Below are positions 1 through 7,680 of a stretch of 58,140 bases of DNA, piece by piece. The position numbers and the translations under genes were made by a program. The notes below the pieces were generated by a model. It was not told the DNA's origin and did no database searches. It worked only from the letters and a program-made list of their open reading frames with translations. Source of the stretch: Candidatus Poribacteria bacterium (GTDB lineage: Bacteria; Poribacteria; WGA-4E; WGA-3G); assembly GCA_028821605.1 (NCBI GenBank), contig JAPPFM010000026.1, positions 1-58,140 on the forward strand, written 5' to 3'. How positions within the stretch are numbered: the first letter of the stretch is position 1; each line of letters opens with the position of its first letter.

Positions 1-666
1 ATGCTTCAATGGCTCCCAGAGAACGTATCAACGTTCGGGCAAGGCGTTGATAACCTCTTTCACGCTATCTATTGGCTTACCCTTATTGTGTTCGTCCTTG
101 TGATAGGGACCCTCATCGTTTTCTTGATTAAATATCGCCATCAGGAAGGTAAGAGAGCGGATTACATCGAGGGAAGCACAACGCTGGAAATTGCTTGGAC
201 AGGTGTTACAACGGTAATTGTCTTTGTGCTCGCGATGTTCAGCTACCCCCAGTGGAACAATATTAAATCACCCACACAATTTCCCGAGAACCCAGATGTT
301 GTTGTACAGGTCAGCGGCAAGCAGTTTAACTGGGATATGACGTATCCCGGGCCCGATAACGAATTCGGAACAGATGATGACCTGGTATTAGAAAACGAAT
401 TGCATGTGCCGGTCGACGCGGTCGTGCATATCCGATTAACCTCTGTGGATGTCATCCACAGCTTTTTTGTACCACAATTACGACTCAAACAGGATGCATT
501 GCCTAACCGATTTATCGAGGTCTGGTTTGAAGCAACAAAGGCAGGGCGTTATGAGATTCCTTGTGCGGAACTCTGTGGATTCGGACACTCTGGAATGCTC
601 GGCTACCTTAATGTGCATGATCAAGCGGACTACGATGCTTGGGTACAAGAAAGATGGCCTCAGTAG
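1..666 (+). CDS. coxB: Cytochrome c oxidase subunit II
   Basis: Subunit II of a heme-copper oxidase. It takes electrons from cytochrome c through its binuclear CuA centre and passes them to subunit I. Two membrane segments lie at about residues 20-44 and 63-82, followed by a periplasmic cupredoxin domain. The CuA ligands are visible: His153 (VIHSFF), then Cys188, Cys192, His196 and Met199 in CAELCGFGHSGM. There is no CxxCH, so it lacks the fused cytochrome c domain found in caa3 oxidases. At 221 aa it is a compact but complete member. The ATG is the first base of the window, so the upstream RBS and any longer N terminus cannot be judged. It is followed after 20 bp by coxA, clearly the same operon. 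Confidence 0.96.
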   Translation: MLQWLPENVSTFGQGVDNLFHAIYWLTLIVFVLVIGTLIVFLIKYRHQEGKRADYIEGSTTLEIAWTGVTTVIVFVLAMFSYPQWNNIKSPTQFPENPDVVVQVSGKQFNWDMTYPGPDNEFGTDDDLVLENELHVPVDAVVHIRLTSVDVIHSFFVPQLRLKQDALPNRFIEVWFEATKAGRYEIPCAELCGFGHSGMLGYLNVHDQADYDAWVQERWPQ

Positions 667-686
667 GCTGAAGGAGGATAATAACG

Positions 687-2510
687 ATGCACGATAACGA
701 ACATACAGAACATCATCACGAAGAAAGTTTTATTCGTAAATACATCTTTTCGCTCGACCACAAAACGATTGGTAAGCAGTTTCTTATCTATGGACTGATT
801 ATGTTTTTCGTTGGTGGCGGGCTTGCGCTGCTTTTTAGATGGCAACTCGCTTACCCCGATAGACCGCTACCTATTATCGGTGCCTCGCAACAGTATCTTG
901 ACGAGGGTGAAGTTGTCACAGGTGCTGATAGAATGTGGGAACGCATCTATGATTCCGATAAGGAGGAGTGGCTTGAGGTAAACATGCCGAGTGGTGTCAT
1001 CACACCCGAATTTTACAACATGCTGTTTACGATGCATGCCACCATTATGGTCTTCTTTGTCGTGGTTCCCATCTTGGTCGGTGCTTTCGGAAACTTCCTG
1101 ATTCCGTTGATGATTGGTACACGCGATATGGCGTTTCCGGTCCTCAACATGCTCTCCTTTTGGCTTGCAGTCCTTGCGGCGATTATCATGACAGTCGGGT
1201 TCTTTGTACCCGGTGGACACGCCTCAGCAGGATGGACGGGCTACGCGCCGCTCTCTTCTGACCCACAGTGGACAGGGGTCGAGTGGGGGCTAAACCTCTG
1301 GGCGATCAGCCTCCTGATTCAGGGTTTTTCCTCTCTGGTAGGTTCTATTAACTACATCACGACGATTATCAACATGCGTGCACCCGGGATGACGTTCTTT
1401 CGGATGCCATTAGTCATCTGGTCGCTTTTCATCGTCGCGATTCTCTTGCTACTCGCGTTCCCCGTGCTCTCTTCTGCCCTCGCGCTTCTTATCTTTGATA
1501 GGCTTGCGGGAACGACGTTCTTTAGTGCTACGGCGGAGGGCGGCGGTGATCCGCTCCTGTGGCAACATCTCTTCTGGTTCTTCGGACACCCTGAAGTCTA
1601 TATCCTTATCTTACCGGGGATGGGAATTGCCTCTGAATTGGTGGCTGTCTTTTCACGGAAACCGATCTTCGGATACCGTTCTATGGTCTACGCAATGATC
1701 GCCATCGCTTTTTTGGGATGGATTGTCTGGGGACACCACATGTTCCAGAGTGGGATGCGCCCCGGTTTAGGTTCCATATTCATGACAACAACCATGCTCA
1801 TTGCGGTGCCTTCAGCCATTAAAACATTTAACTGGTTGGGTACAATGTTCCGAGGTTCAATCCGATTTACAACGCCGATGCTCCACGGTATTGCTTTCGT
1901 TTCGATGTTCGTAATTGGTGGACTCAGCGGTATCTACATGGCAAACACGCCGGTTGACATCTTCATCCACGATACCTATTACATTGTGGCGCATATTCAC
2001 TATGTGGTGTTCGGCGGAAGTCTGTTCGCTATTTTCGGTGGCATTATCTTTTGGTTCCCGAAGATGTACGGACGCTATATGAACGATGTTCTTGCCAAAA
2101 TTCACTTTTGGTTGACTTTCATAGCGTTCAACTGCACCTTCTTCCCAATGCATATTCTCGGCGTAGGCGGACACATGCGGCGAATCTCCAATCCGCAGCA
2201 GTATGAATTCCTGCAAGGATTTGAAGGCATGAACATCTTTATCACAATGAGTGCGTTTACCCTTGGGTTCGCACAATTGATACTCGTCTTCAACTTCTTC
2301 TGGAGTATGTACCGCGGCAAAGTCGCTGAGAAAAACCCTTGGCACGTAAACACGCTGGAATGGGAGGCACCTACACCAGTGCCGCACGGCAATTTCGGTC
2401 AAATCCCCACTGTATATCGGGGTCCTTATGAATATAGTGTACCCGGTGAGGAATCTGATTGGATTCCGCAGGCGCAACCTGAACATGCCCCTGCGACAGG
2501 TGGAGACTAA
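687..2510 (+). CDS. coxA: Cytochrome c oxidase subunit I
   Basis: Catalytic subunit of an A-type heme-copper oxidase: reduces O2 to water and pumps protons. Ligand residues can be placed: His117 (FTMHATIM) and His438 for low-spin heme a, His436 (VAHIHYVVFGG) for heme a3, and for CuB His301 with Tyr305 (FFGHPEVY, the cross-linked His-Tyr pair) plus His350-His351 (WGHHMF). Start ATG follows a strong AAGGAGG ribosome site. The roughly 50-residue segment after the first helix (about 57-105) is longer and more hydrophilic than in canonical subunit I, and a His/Glu-rich N terminus precedes FSLDHKTIG. It is 607 aa, a normal length. It lies between coxB and the heme A synthase. Confidence 0.98.
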   Translation: MHDNEHTEHHHEESFIRKYIFSLDHKTIGKQFLIYGLIMFFVGGGLALLFRWQLAYPDRPLPIIGASQQYLDEGEVVTGADRMWERIYDSDKEEWLEVNMPSGVITPEFYNMLFTMHATIMVFFVVVPILVGAFGNFLIPLMIGTRDMAFPVLNMLSFWLAVLAAIIMTVGFFVPGGHASAGWTGYAPLSSDPQWTGVEWGLNLWAISLLIQGFSSLVGSINYITTIINMRAPGMTFFRMPLVIWSLFIVAILLLLAFPVLSSALALLIFDRLAGTTFFSATAEGGGDPLLWQHLFWFFGHPEVYILILPGMGIASELVAVFSRKPIFGYRSMVYAMIAIAFLGWIVWGHHMFQSGMRPGLGSIFMTTTMLIAVPSAIKTFNWLGTMFRGSIRFTTPMLHGIAFVSMFVIGGLSGIYMANTPVDIFIHDTYYIVAHIHYVVFGGSLFAIFGGIIFWFPKMYGRYMNDVLAKIHFWLTFIAFNCTFFPMHILGVGGHMRRISNPQQYEFLQGFEGMNIFITMSAFTLGFAQLILVFNFFWSMYRGKVAEKNPWHVNTLEWEAPTPVPHGNFGQIPTVYRGPYEYSVPGEESDWIPQAQPEHAPATGGD

Positions 2511-2546
2511 GAAACGGAGAAAGAATAGTTTTCGTGGAAACTTGGC

Positions 2547-3482
2547 ATGGAGCAACACGCAAGTTATAACCCATGGCTGCACAGAACGGCACGCCTCACT
2601 GCAGGTGCGACTTTCTTATTGATTGTCATCGGTGGAATTGTCACAAGTACCGAGTCTGGATTGGCTGTACCCGATTGGCCAACGACCTTCGGGTATAACA
2701 TGTTTCTCTATCCGTTGTCGGAGATGGTAGGCGGTATCCTATATGAGCATAGTCATCGGCTCATGGGTTCCCTTGTTGGACTCTTGACAGTTGGTCTCTT
2801 TATCTTCGCTTTGGTGAGAGATACTCGTAAGTGGTTGAAGTGGCTTGGACTTGTGGCTCTTATTGCTGTTATTGTTCAGGGTGTCCTCGGTGGACTTCGG
2901 GTTACGCAGATTAACCGCAACTTCGCGATCGTACATGCGTGTCTCGCGCAAGCGTTTTTTGCACTACTCTGTGGGATTGCTTGGTTTACCTCTCGTGATT
3001 GGTGGAAGGATAGAACCGCATCTGTAAACGAGACGGCACAGAAGCTGCGACGGTTAAGTCTGATTACGACGTGTCTTATTTATCTGCAGCTCATTTTTGG
3101 CGCGATTTTACGGCATACCGGAAGTAGGCTTGATGCGCATCTTCTTTTCGCCTTTTTGGTTGCGCTGCATATCTTTCTGTTGGCGAGACGTATCCTTGGG
3201 ACAAATGATGAAACGCAGCGGATCGCTCCGTCGATGACACTCTTATTGTTGGGATTACTTTTTGTCCAGTTGATGCTCGGCACGGGAGCGTTTTTCGCGA
3301 AACTGACTGCTTTCGGTGAAACATTTGCAACCGCGCTCACAGTCACGATTACCACTGCCCACGTTGCGGTCGGCGCATTGATGCTGGTAAGCAGTTTCGT
3401 GCTTACACTGAAGATTTACCGGTTCACCGATGCATCGGTAGTTGTTGATGCGTCTGTAAGTGGGGCTTTGGCTGCAGAATGA
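2547..3482 (+). CDS. ctaA: Heme A synthase, COX15/CtaA family
   Basis: Integral membrane enzyme that oxidises the C8 methyl of heme O to the formyl group of heme A, the cofactor of the oxidase encoded just upstream. About eight hydrophobic helices are seen. Family signatures include the N-terminal GGIVTSTESGLAVPDWPT-type loop, the conserved Glu-x-x-His-Arg (EHSHRLMGS), and later histidines in VHACLAQAFF, LVALHIFLL and TTAHVAVGAL, which are the usual heme ligands. The 311 aa length fits the family. It lies 36 bp after coxA with no terminator between, so co-transcription is likely. The start ATG at 2547 has only a weak ribosome site. Confidence 0.93.
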   Translation: MEQHASYNPWLHRTARLTAGATFLLIVIGGIVTSTESGLAVPDWPTTFGYNMFLYPLSEMVGGILYEHSHRLMGSLVGLLTVGLFIFALVRDTRKWLKWLGLVALIAVIVQGVLGGLRVTQINRNFAIVHACLAQAFFALLCGIAWFTSRDWWKDRTASVNETAQKLRRLSLITTCLIYLQLIFGAILRHTGSRLDAHLLFAFLVALHIFLLARRILGTNDETQRIAPSMTLLLLGLLFVQLMLGTGAFFAKLTAFGETFATALTVTITTAHVAVGALMLVSSFVLTLKIYRFTDASVVVDASVSGALAAE

Positions 3483-3489
3483 GATAAAC

Positions 3490-3648
3490 ATAACGCAAGT
3501 TGCCACCTATTGATAGACATAGCACTCCGCTGGAGTGCGATCGCGTAAATACACGATTTTCTATAGACATATCACCCCTCTGGGGTGTGGAAAGAGGTTG
3601 AAAAACGTTTCTGAAATGTGCAAAATCTGTTAGTAGCAACTTAGGTTA
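3490..3648. repeat. Inverted-repeat element, CAAGTTGC family, copy 1
   Basis: Begins ATAACGCAAGTTGCCACC and ends GTAGCAACTTAGGTTA, so the two ends are imperfect inverted repeats. The interior holds two short palindromes, CACTCCGCTGGAGTG and CACCCCTCTGGGGTG. A second copy lies at 14530-14722 and a broken copy at 33648-33940. No coding sequence is present. It separates ctaA from ctaB. Confidence 0.75.
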
Positions 3649-3654
3649 AACATA

Positions 3655-4578
3655 ATGCGTTCAACAACGGTAACCTTACCAGACAACACAGACGCGGCAA
3701 ATCCACCGTCAAAGCAGACGGTTTTTGTGCATCGCGCTGCTGATTATGTCGAACTTGTCAAACCGCGATTGGTTGTGATGATACTCATTACAACCGCGGC
3801 GGGTTTCTATCTCGGCGCACAGACCGTTGATTGGCTCCGATGCCTGCATACGCTTATCGGTGCGGGGTTGACAGCAGCGGGTGTATTGGGTCTCAACCAA
3901 TACTTGGAACGCGATGTAGACGCACAGATGAAACGGACGCGGGAAAGACCCTTGCCTGATGGCAGAATGAATCCGTTGGAGGCACTCCTCGTTGGTGTTG
4001 TGCTTACGGGTGGTGGAATGTTGTATCTAACGTTCATTGTGAATGTGCTGAGTGGGTTGGTTATTTCGCTGATAGTCGTCAGTTATCTGTTTCTCTATAC
4101 GCCGCTTAAGCGGAAGACTTCGCTGTGTACCCTCATCGGTGCGGTGCCTGGGGCACTTCCACCTGTCGTTGGATGGGTTGCGGCAAGAGGTTCGCTGACA
4201 GGTGAAGCGTGGGTGTTATTTACGATACTCTTTTTGTGGCAGATACCTCACTCACTCGCAATCGCCTACATCTATCGCGAGGATTACGCGAAAGCGGGTT
4301 TCCGTCTGTTACCGGTTATTCATCCAGACGGTGCGAGTACATGCCGTCAAATTGTGATTAATTGCGTTGCACTTCTCGGAGTCGGCTTGCTGCCTGCATT
4401 ATACAACATCGCTGGAAGCCTCTATTTCTTCACGGCACTCGTTGCGGGTGTGGCATTCTTAGCGTTTGGTATCTATTTAGCGCGTACACGCTCGGTGAAG
4501 GCGGCGCGCTACCTATTGTACGCCTCGTTGCTTTATTTGCCGTTGGTGTTCATTACCATGGCGTTGGATAAAATTTAG
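3655..4578 (+). CDS. ctaB: Protoheme IX farnesyltransferase (heme O synthase)
   Basis: UbiA-family prenyltransferase that attaches farnesyl to protoheme to give heme O, the substrate of the ctaA product. The diagnostic Asp-rich loop is present as NQYLERDVDAQMKRTRERPL (N-x-x-x-D-x-x-x-D), and a second conserved block is IYREDYAKAGFRLLP. About nine membrane helices; 307 aa is typical. A polar N-terminal tail of about 30 residues precedes the first helix. The start codon sits just downstream of a repeat element, so this gene could use its own promoter although the operon logic (coxB, coxA, ctaA, ctaB) is intact. Confidence 0.95.
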   Translation: MRSTTVTLPDNTDAANPPSKQTVFVHRAADYVELVKPRLVVMILITTAAGFYLGAQTVDWLRCLHTLIGAGLTAAGVLGLNQYLERDVDAQMKRTRERPLPDGRMNPLEALLVGVVLTGGGMLYLTFIVNVLSGLVISLIVVSYLFLYTPLKRKTSLCTLIGAVPGALPPVVGWVAARGSLTGEAWVLFTILFLWQIPHSLAIAYIYREDYAKAGFRLLPVIHPDGASTCRQIVINCVALLGVGLLPALYNIAGSLYFFTALVAGVAFLAFGIYLARTRSVKAARYLLYASLLYLPLVFITMALDKI

Positions 4579-4592
4579 GGATTGGACGTAAA

Positions 4593-4976
4593 ATGACGAT
4601 AGTTCAAACTTTATTTTTATTCAAGGGGCGGATTAATCGAGCAAAATACTGGCTGATACAATTATTGATGCTTGTTACCATCCTGAGTTTGTTTATTTTC
4701 GGTTTGTCTACAGGTCGAAGTGATAATGATCCTGTGATTGGTAGTGACCCTGATGTTGGGCGGATTGTAATTGTTGTCCTTGTTGGTATCATTTTTAATT
4801 GGGTTAATTTGGCGATAAAAATTAAACGTTGGCATGATCGGGACAGATCGGGGTGGTGGGTATTGATTGAATTGATCCCACTTATTGGTAGTATTTGGGC
4901 ATTTGTCGAATTGGGTTGTCTCAGAGGAACTTACGGTCGGAACCGTTTTGGACCGGACCCATTGGAGAGATCATGA
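4593..4976 (+). CDS. DUF805 family membrane protein
   Basis: Small inner-membrane protein with the DUF805 pattern: an N-terminal LFLFKGRINRAKYWL signature, three or four hydrophobic helices, and a cytoplasmic RWHDRDRSGWW motif followed by a closing segment ending in GPDP. The molecular function of the family is unknown. 127 aa is the usual size. It starts 14 bp after ctaB and its stop overlaps the next start as ATGA, indicating translational coupling. Confidence 0.85.
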   Translation: MTIVQTLFLFKGRINRAKYWLIQLLMLVTILSLFIFGLSTGRSDNDPVIGSDPDVGRIVIVVLVGIIFNWVNLAIKIKRWHDRDRSGWWVLIELIPLIGSIWAFVELGCLRGTYGRNRFGPDPLERS

Positions 4977-5206
4977 ATGCGCTGGAAGATCGCAGACGAA
5001 ATCGTCGCCTCGGACTTGTTTTGTGTCTACTATTTGGAGGACTGTTTGCCATTGTAACAGCAGCGATTGTTACAGGCAGCAAAGTACCTGAGCCTGTTGA
5101 AAGTATTGTTAGCAGTCTTATCGTCCCTGTTTTGGGGGTTATCGGGATTTTGCTGATTATTGTGGCGGTCGTTGAAATTGTTGTTCGAGTCGTCCGAAAG
5201 ACTTAA
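4973..5206 (+). CDS. Small two-helix membrane protein, unknown function
   Basis: A 77-residue product starting at the ATG that overlaps the DUF805 stop codon (ATGA). After a short basic N terminus (MNALEDRRRNRRLG) there are two hydrophobic segments, about residues 12-34 and 45-70, and a basic tail VVRVVRKT. An in-frame upstream start at 4895 is possible but would run inside DUF805, so the coupled ATG is preferred. No family recognised. Position suggests an accessory role or a passenger in the oxidase operon. Confidence 0.6.
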   Translation: MNALEDRRRNRRLGLVLCLLFGGLFAIVTAAIVTGSKVPEPVESIVSSLIVPVLGVIGILLIIVAVVEIVVRVVRKT

Positions 5207-5228
5207 CAGGACTTACGCAGCGTCCTTG

Positions 5229-5253
5229 CTGGCGAGGTTTTAAACCTCGCCAG
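5229..5253. repeat. Palindromic repeat, GGCGAGGTTT family
   Basis: CTGGCGAGGTTT is followed directly by its reverse complement, giving a perfect hairpin. The same unit occurs near 19443, at 20336-20358 and near 35632. It lies just upstream of the subunit III-like gene and is preceded by CAGGACTTACGCA, a flank also seen near 20320 and 42863. Confidence 0.8.
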
Positions 5254-5287
5254 CGGCGTGCGTGCCATAGACGAGATTGAAAGAAAG

Positions 5288-5881
5288 ATGGAAACCCATA
5301 ATAACGCTGAAATCCGCGACCGTCAACCCTTGAGCAACGCACGCTTGGGAATTTTAATCCTACTCGGTGCAGAGACGATGCTATTTTCAGGTTTGATTGG
5401 GACCTTTCTCGTATTTCGGGTTGGCAACGTTACTTGGCCTCCGCCATCACATATCGGGATTGAGTTGCCGCGTGCAGTGACTGGCATCAATACGGCTCTG
5501 CTTCTATTGAGCGGCTACACGATGTTTCAAGCGCGCCGTGCAATTCAGAAGGATTTGGTGAAGCAGCTCCACAAATGGCTTCTGCTCACGGGTGTTCTCG
5601 GACTTCTCTTTCTTGGGATACAAGGAAGCGAATGGGTGCAGCTAATTCGTAAGGGGCTTACACTTCAATCTGGGATCTACGGTGGCATCTTTTACGTCCT
5701 GATTGGGTGCCATGCGGTTCATGTACTGAGTGCTGTTATATGGTTGTTCATTGTTTTTGGTATGGCGTTGAAAGGACGTTTCTCCGCTGCGCGTTACGTT
5801 GGCGTTGATACCTGTACAATCTACTGGATTTTCGTTGTCGCGCTCTGGCCAATTCTCTACGTCTTGGTTTATCTCTTTTAA
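5288..5881 (+). CDS. Cytochrome c oxidase subunit III-like protein (paralog 1)
   Basis: Heme-copper oxidase subunit III family. The 198-residue product has about five membrane helices. The subunit III-type block GSEWVQLIRKGLTLQSGIYG is followed by FYVLIGCHAVHVLSAVIW, where the GxHxxHV pattern is characteristic. Start: a GTG frame opens at 5258, but that lies within a palindromic repeat; the ATG at 5288 has GAAAGAAAG upstream and fits family length. A second, more canonical subunit III is at 6514. This one may be an oxidase accessory subunit or may belong to an alternative complex. It lacks the usual long N-terminal domain of seven-helix subunit III. Confidence 0.85.
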   Translation: METHNNAEIRDRQPLSNARLGILILLGAETMLFSGLIGTFLVFRVGNVTWPPPSHIGIELPRAVTGINTALLLLSGYTMFQARRAIQKDLVKQLHKWLLLTGVLGLLFLGIQGSEWVQLIRKGLTLQSGIYGGIFYVLIGCHAVHVLSAVIWLFIVFGMALKGRFSAARYVGVDTCTIYWIFVVALWPILYVLVYLF

Positions 5882-6170
5882 TGGTTATCAGTTGTCGGTT
5901 AAGAGGTGGATCTATTATAGTAAAGTCTGTAATTACCTATGCACTAACACAAAGGCGAGGATACTATAGGAAATCCGCAGAAATACGCAGAAACACCCAA
6001 GCAAAGACACCAAGCAAAGACACCAAGCAAAAACACCGTCGCCAGCGGTGGTGGGGGTTTGTTGCCTGACGAACTGTAAACATATTTTTGGTTTTACTAT
6101 AAACCAGAGCCCTCTTTAACTGAACCTGAAATCTGGCAACTGATAAGTATAAAAAGGAAGTGTTAATTAA
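5882..6170. other. Intergenic region rich in repeats
   Basis: No convincing gene. It begins with a GTTATCAGTTGTCGGTTAAGAG unit and holds an inverted-repeat element (5915-6101). Inside that element are short direct repeats of the type ACACCAAGCAAAG and CCGCAGAAATACGCAG. An open frame at 5881-6069 is made only of repeat sequence and is not annotated. Confidence 0.7.
5915..6101. repeat. TATAGTAAAG inverted-repeat element, copy a
   Basis: Left end TTATAGTAAAGTCTGTAATTA and right end ATATTTTTGGTTTTACTATA (reverse complement TATAGTAAAACCAAAAATAT) form imperfect terminal inverted repeats with TATA at the tips. Related copies are at 15009-15098, 24383-24509 and 35587-35700. Size about 190 bp, no coding capacity: MITE-like. 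Confidence 0.7.
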
Positions 6171-6446
6171 ATGAACAAATCGTTTTATACAAACGCTGTA
6201 TGGGCATCCGTCTTAATACTCGTCATGCTCAGCGTCCCAATGTCCGTTGAGGCATGTCCTGCCTGTAAAACGCTTGATGATCCTATTGGTAAAGGCTTTA
6301 ATTGGAGTATCCTTTTTATGATAGCGATGCCCTTTAGTGTTTTCGGTATCATCGGCGGCACGATTTTCTTACAATGGAATGGTTATCGGTTATCGGTTAT
6401 CGGTAGTCGGTTAAAGAGACGTCTTCTACGCATCAGAAATTCTTAA
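6171..6446 (+). CDS. Small exported or membrane protein with CxxC, repeat-derived tail
   Basis: A 91-residue product. The N terminus is a signal or anchor segment (about 8-27) ending at EACPACKTLDD, which contains a CPAC pair. A second hydrophobic helix is at about 44-67. Residues from about 71 on (NGYRLSVIGSRLKRR) are encoded by the GTTATCGGTTATCGG intergenic repeat, so the original stop was probably lost when a repeat inserted or expanded. The start at 6171 follows an A-rich AAGGAAG ribosome site. Position among cox genes and the CxxC suggest an accessory role in oxidase or copper metabolism, but no family is recognised. Confidence 0.65.
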   Translation: MNKSFYTNAVWASVLILVMLSVPMSVEACPACKTLDDPIGKGFNWSILFMIAMPFSVFGIIGGTIFLQWNGYRLSVIGSRLKRRLLRIRNS

Positions 6447-6513
6447 CTGACAGCTCTCACTGCGAGGCAAACTGATAACTGACAACGAATAACGAATAAA
6501 GGAGTTTGATATA

Positions 6514-7164
6514 GTGGAACACGCTACCACTTCAGATCATATTGAAGATGTATATGAACCTTCGCTTACGCCGGACAGTCTCGGCAAGCTCGGCATGTGG
6601 ATTTTCCTGGTCGGGGATACCATGTCATTTGGCGCGTTGTTGGCGGCTTATGCCGCTGTCCGTGCAGGTGCAGGTGTTATCGGTTGGGTACCGCCAGACG
6701 AGATTCTCGGCATCAACCTAACCGCGGGCATGACATTCCTGCTGATATGCAGTAGTGTCACGATGGTGAAAGCACTTGAAGCTATTCAGAATGGCAATGT
6801 TTCACGCATGTGCACGTTCTTAGGGTTGACAATTGCTGGGGGAGTCATTTTCCTTGGATTGCAGGCTTATGAATGGTATCATCTGATTACCCACGGATTG
6901 ACGCTTACGGGTATTCCTGATCATGGATTATCGGGTGCAGCGATTAGCGGTTCAACGCTCTTTGGTCCGACTTTCTACGCGATCACAGGTTTCCATGGGA
7001 TGCACGTGACAGGTGGTGTCATCTATCTCATCGTTATCTTGATAAACGGCTTGCGTGGCAGGTATACGGCTGAGTTTAACCATGAGGTAGAAATCGTCGG
7101 GCTTTACTGGCACTTCGTTGACCTTATCTGGATTATGGTTTTCACCTTCATCTATCTACTGTAG
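6514..7164 (+). CDS. coxC: Cytochrome c oxidase subunit III
   Basis: Five-helix subunit III of the aa3-type oxidase. Visible family blocks are KLGMWIFLVGDTMSFGALLAAY near the N terminus, LQAYEWYHLITHGLTL with the conserved Glu, FYAITGFHGMHVTGGVIYL (G-x-H-x-x-H-V), and the C-terminal VEIVGLYWHFVDLIWIMVFT, where WHFVDxxWI is diagnostic. The start is GTG at 6514 behind AAAGGAG; 216 aa is normal for the bacterial form. It is followed after 12 bp by the subunit IV gene. Compared with the paralog at 5288 this copy keeps all hallmark residues, so it is the probable structural subunit. Confidence 0.95.
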   Translation: MEHATTSDHIEDVYEPSLTPDSLGKLGMWIFLVGDTMSFGALLAAYAAVRAGAGVIGWVPPDEILGINLTAGMTFLLICSSVTMVKALEAIQNGNVSRMCTFLGLTIAGGVIFLGLQAYEWYHLITHGLTLTGIPDHGLSGAAISGSTLFGPTFYAITGFHGMHVTGGVIYLIVILINGLRGRYTAEFNHEVEIVGLYWHFVDLIWIMVFTFIYLL

Positions 7165-7176
7165 GAGGACATGAAA

Positions 7177-7512
7177 ATGGCAGAAAACGAACACAAAGAG
7201 CATCCAAAATATATGAATATTTTCTGGTGGCTTGCAGGACTCACCATTGTTGAGATTGCTGTGGCGATCCCGGACTACTCAATTGTGCTGAAAGCCATCC
7301 TGCTCATCGGGTTGGCGTGTTCTAAAGCTGCTTTGGTTGCTATCTATTTCATGCATCTGAAGTTTGAAAAAAGAACATTGACAATTATCGTGCTGACCCC
7401 TTTTATTATCTGCGTTTTTCTCGTGTTTGCCTTAATGCCCGACCTCACGTCGGATACGCGGCACGAAGGGATAGAGAAGCCGGCAGAAGTTGTTGATACG
7501 TCGGTTCACTAA
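7177..7512 (+). CDS. coxD: Cytochrome c oxidase subunit IV (prokaryotic)
   Basis: Small three-helix subunit, 111 residues from the chosen ATG. After the polar MAENEHKEHPKY start it contains the family pattern with a central lysine, KAILLIGLACSKAALVAIYFMHLKFE, where KxxxVxxYFMHLK is diagnostic, and a third helix (TIIVLTPFIICVFLVFAL). An AGGAGG box at 7163-7168 is only 2 nt from the first ATG (7171) but 8 nt from the ATG at 7177, so the latter is favoured. It completes the oxidase subunit set and sits directly behind coxC. Confidence 0.88.
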   Translation: MAENEHKEHPKYMNIFWWLAGLTIVEIAVAIPDYSIVLKAILLIGLACSKAALVAIYFMHLKFEKRTLTIIVLTPFIICVFLVFALMPDLTSDTRHEGIEKPAEVVDTSVH

Positions 7513-7676
7513 AGGGTAAGCACAAGACATTACCCCTACAGTAAGGGTAGGCACGAGGCACTACCTCTACAGTAAGGGTAGGCACGAGGCATTACCCCTA
7601 CAGTAAGGGTAGGCACGAGGCACTACCCCTACAGTAAGGGTAGGCGCGAGGCACTACCCCTACAGTGTAGGTTCAC
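7513..7676. repeat. Tandem array of 31-bp hairpin units
   Basis: About five consecutive copies of a 31-bp unit, core GTAAGGGTAGGCACGAGGCA then CTACCCCTACA, differing by single bases. Each unit has GGGTA and TACCC arms that can pair, so the transcript would carry a row of hairpins between coxD and sco. Units abut with no unique spacer, so this is not a CRISPR array. A related single unit is seen near 30822 and inside the subtilase gene near 38972. Confidence 0.85.
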
Positions 7677-7680
7677 AAGC

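Noticed and set aside
1857-2582. 241-residue minus-strand open frame
   Set aside because: It lies antisense within coxA and ctaA, which have strong family motifs; no start context and an atypical composition.
5881-6069. 62-residue open frame after the subunit III-like gene
   Set aside because: Made entirely of intergenic repeat sequence (GTTATCAG, CCGCAGAAATACGC, ACCAAGCAAAG units).
7513-7676. Possible CRISPR array
   Set aside because: The 31-bp units abut directly and repeat in full; there are no unique spacers and no cas genes.
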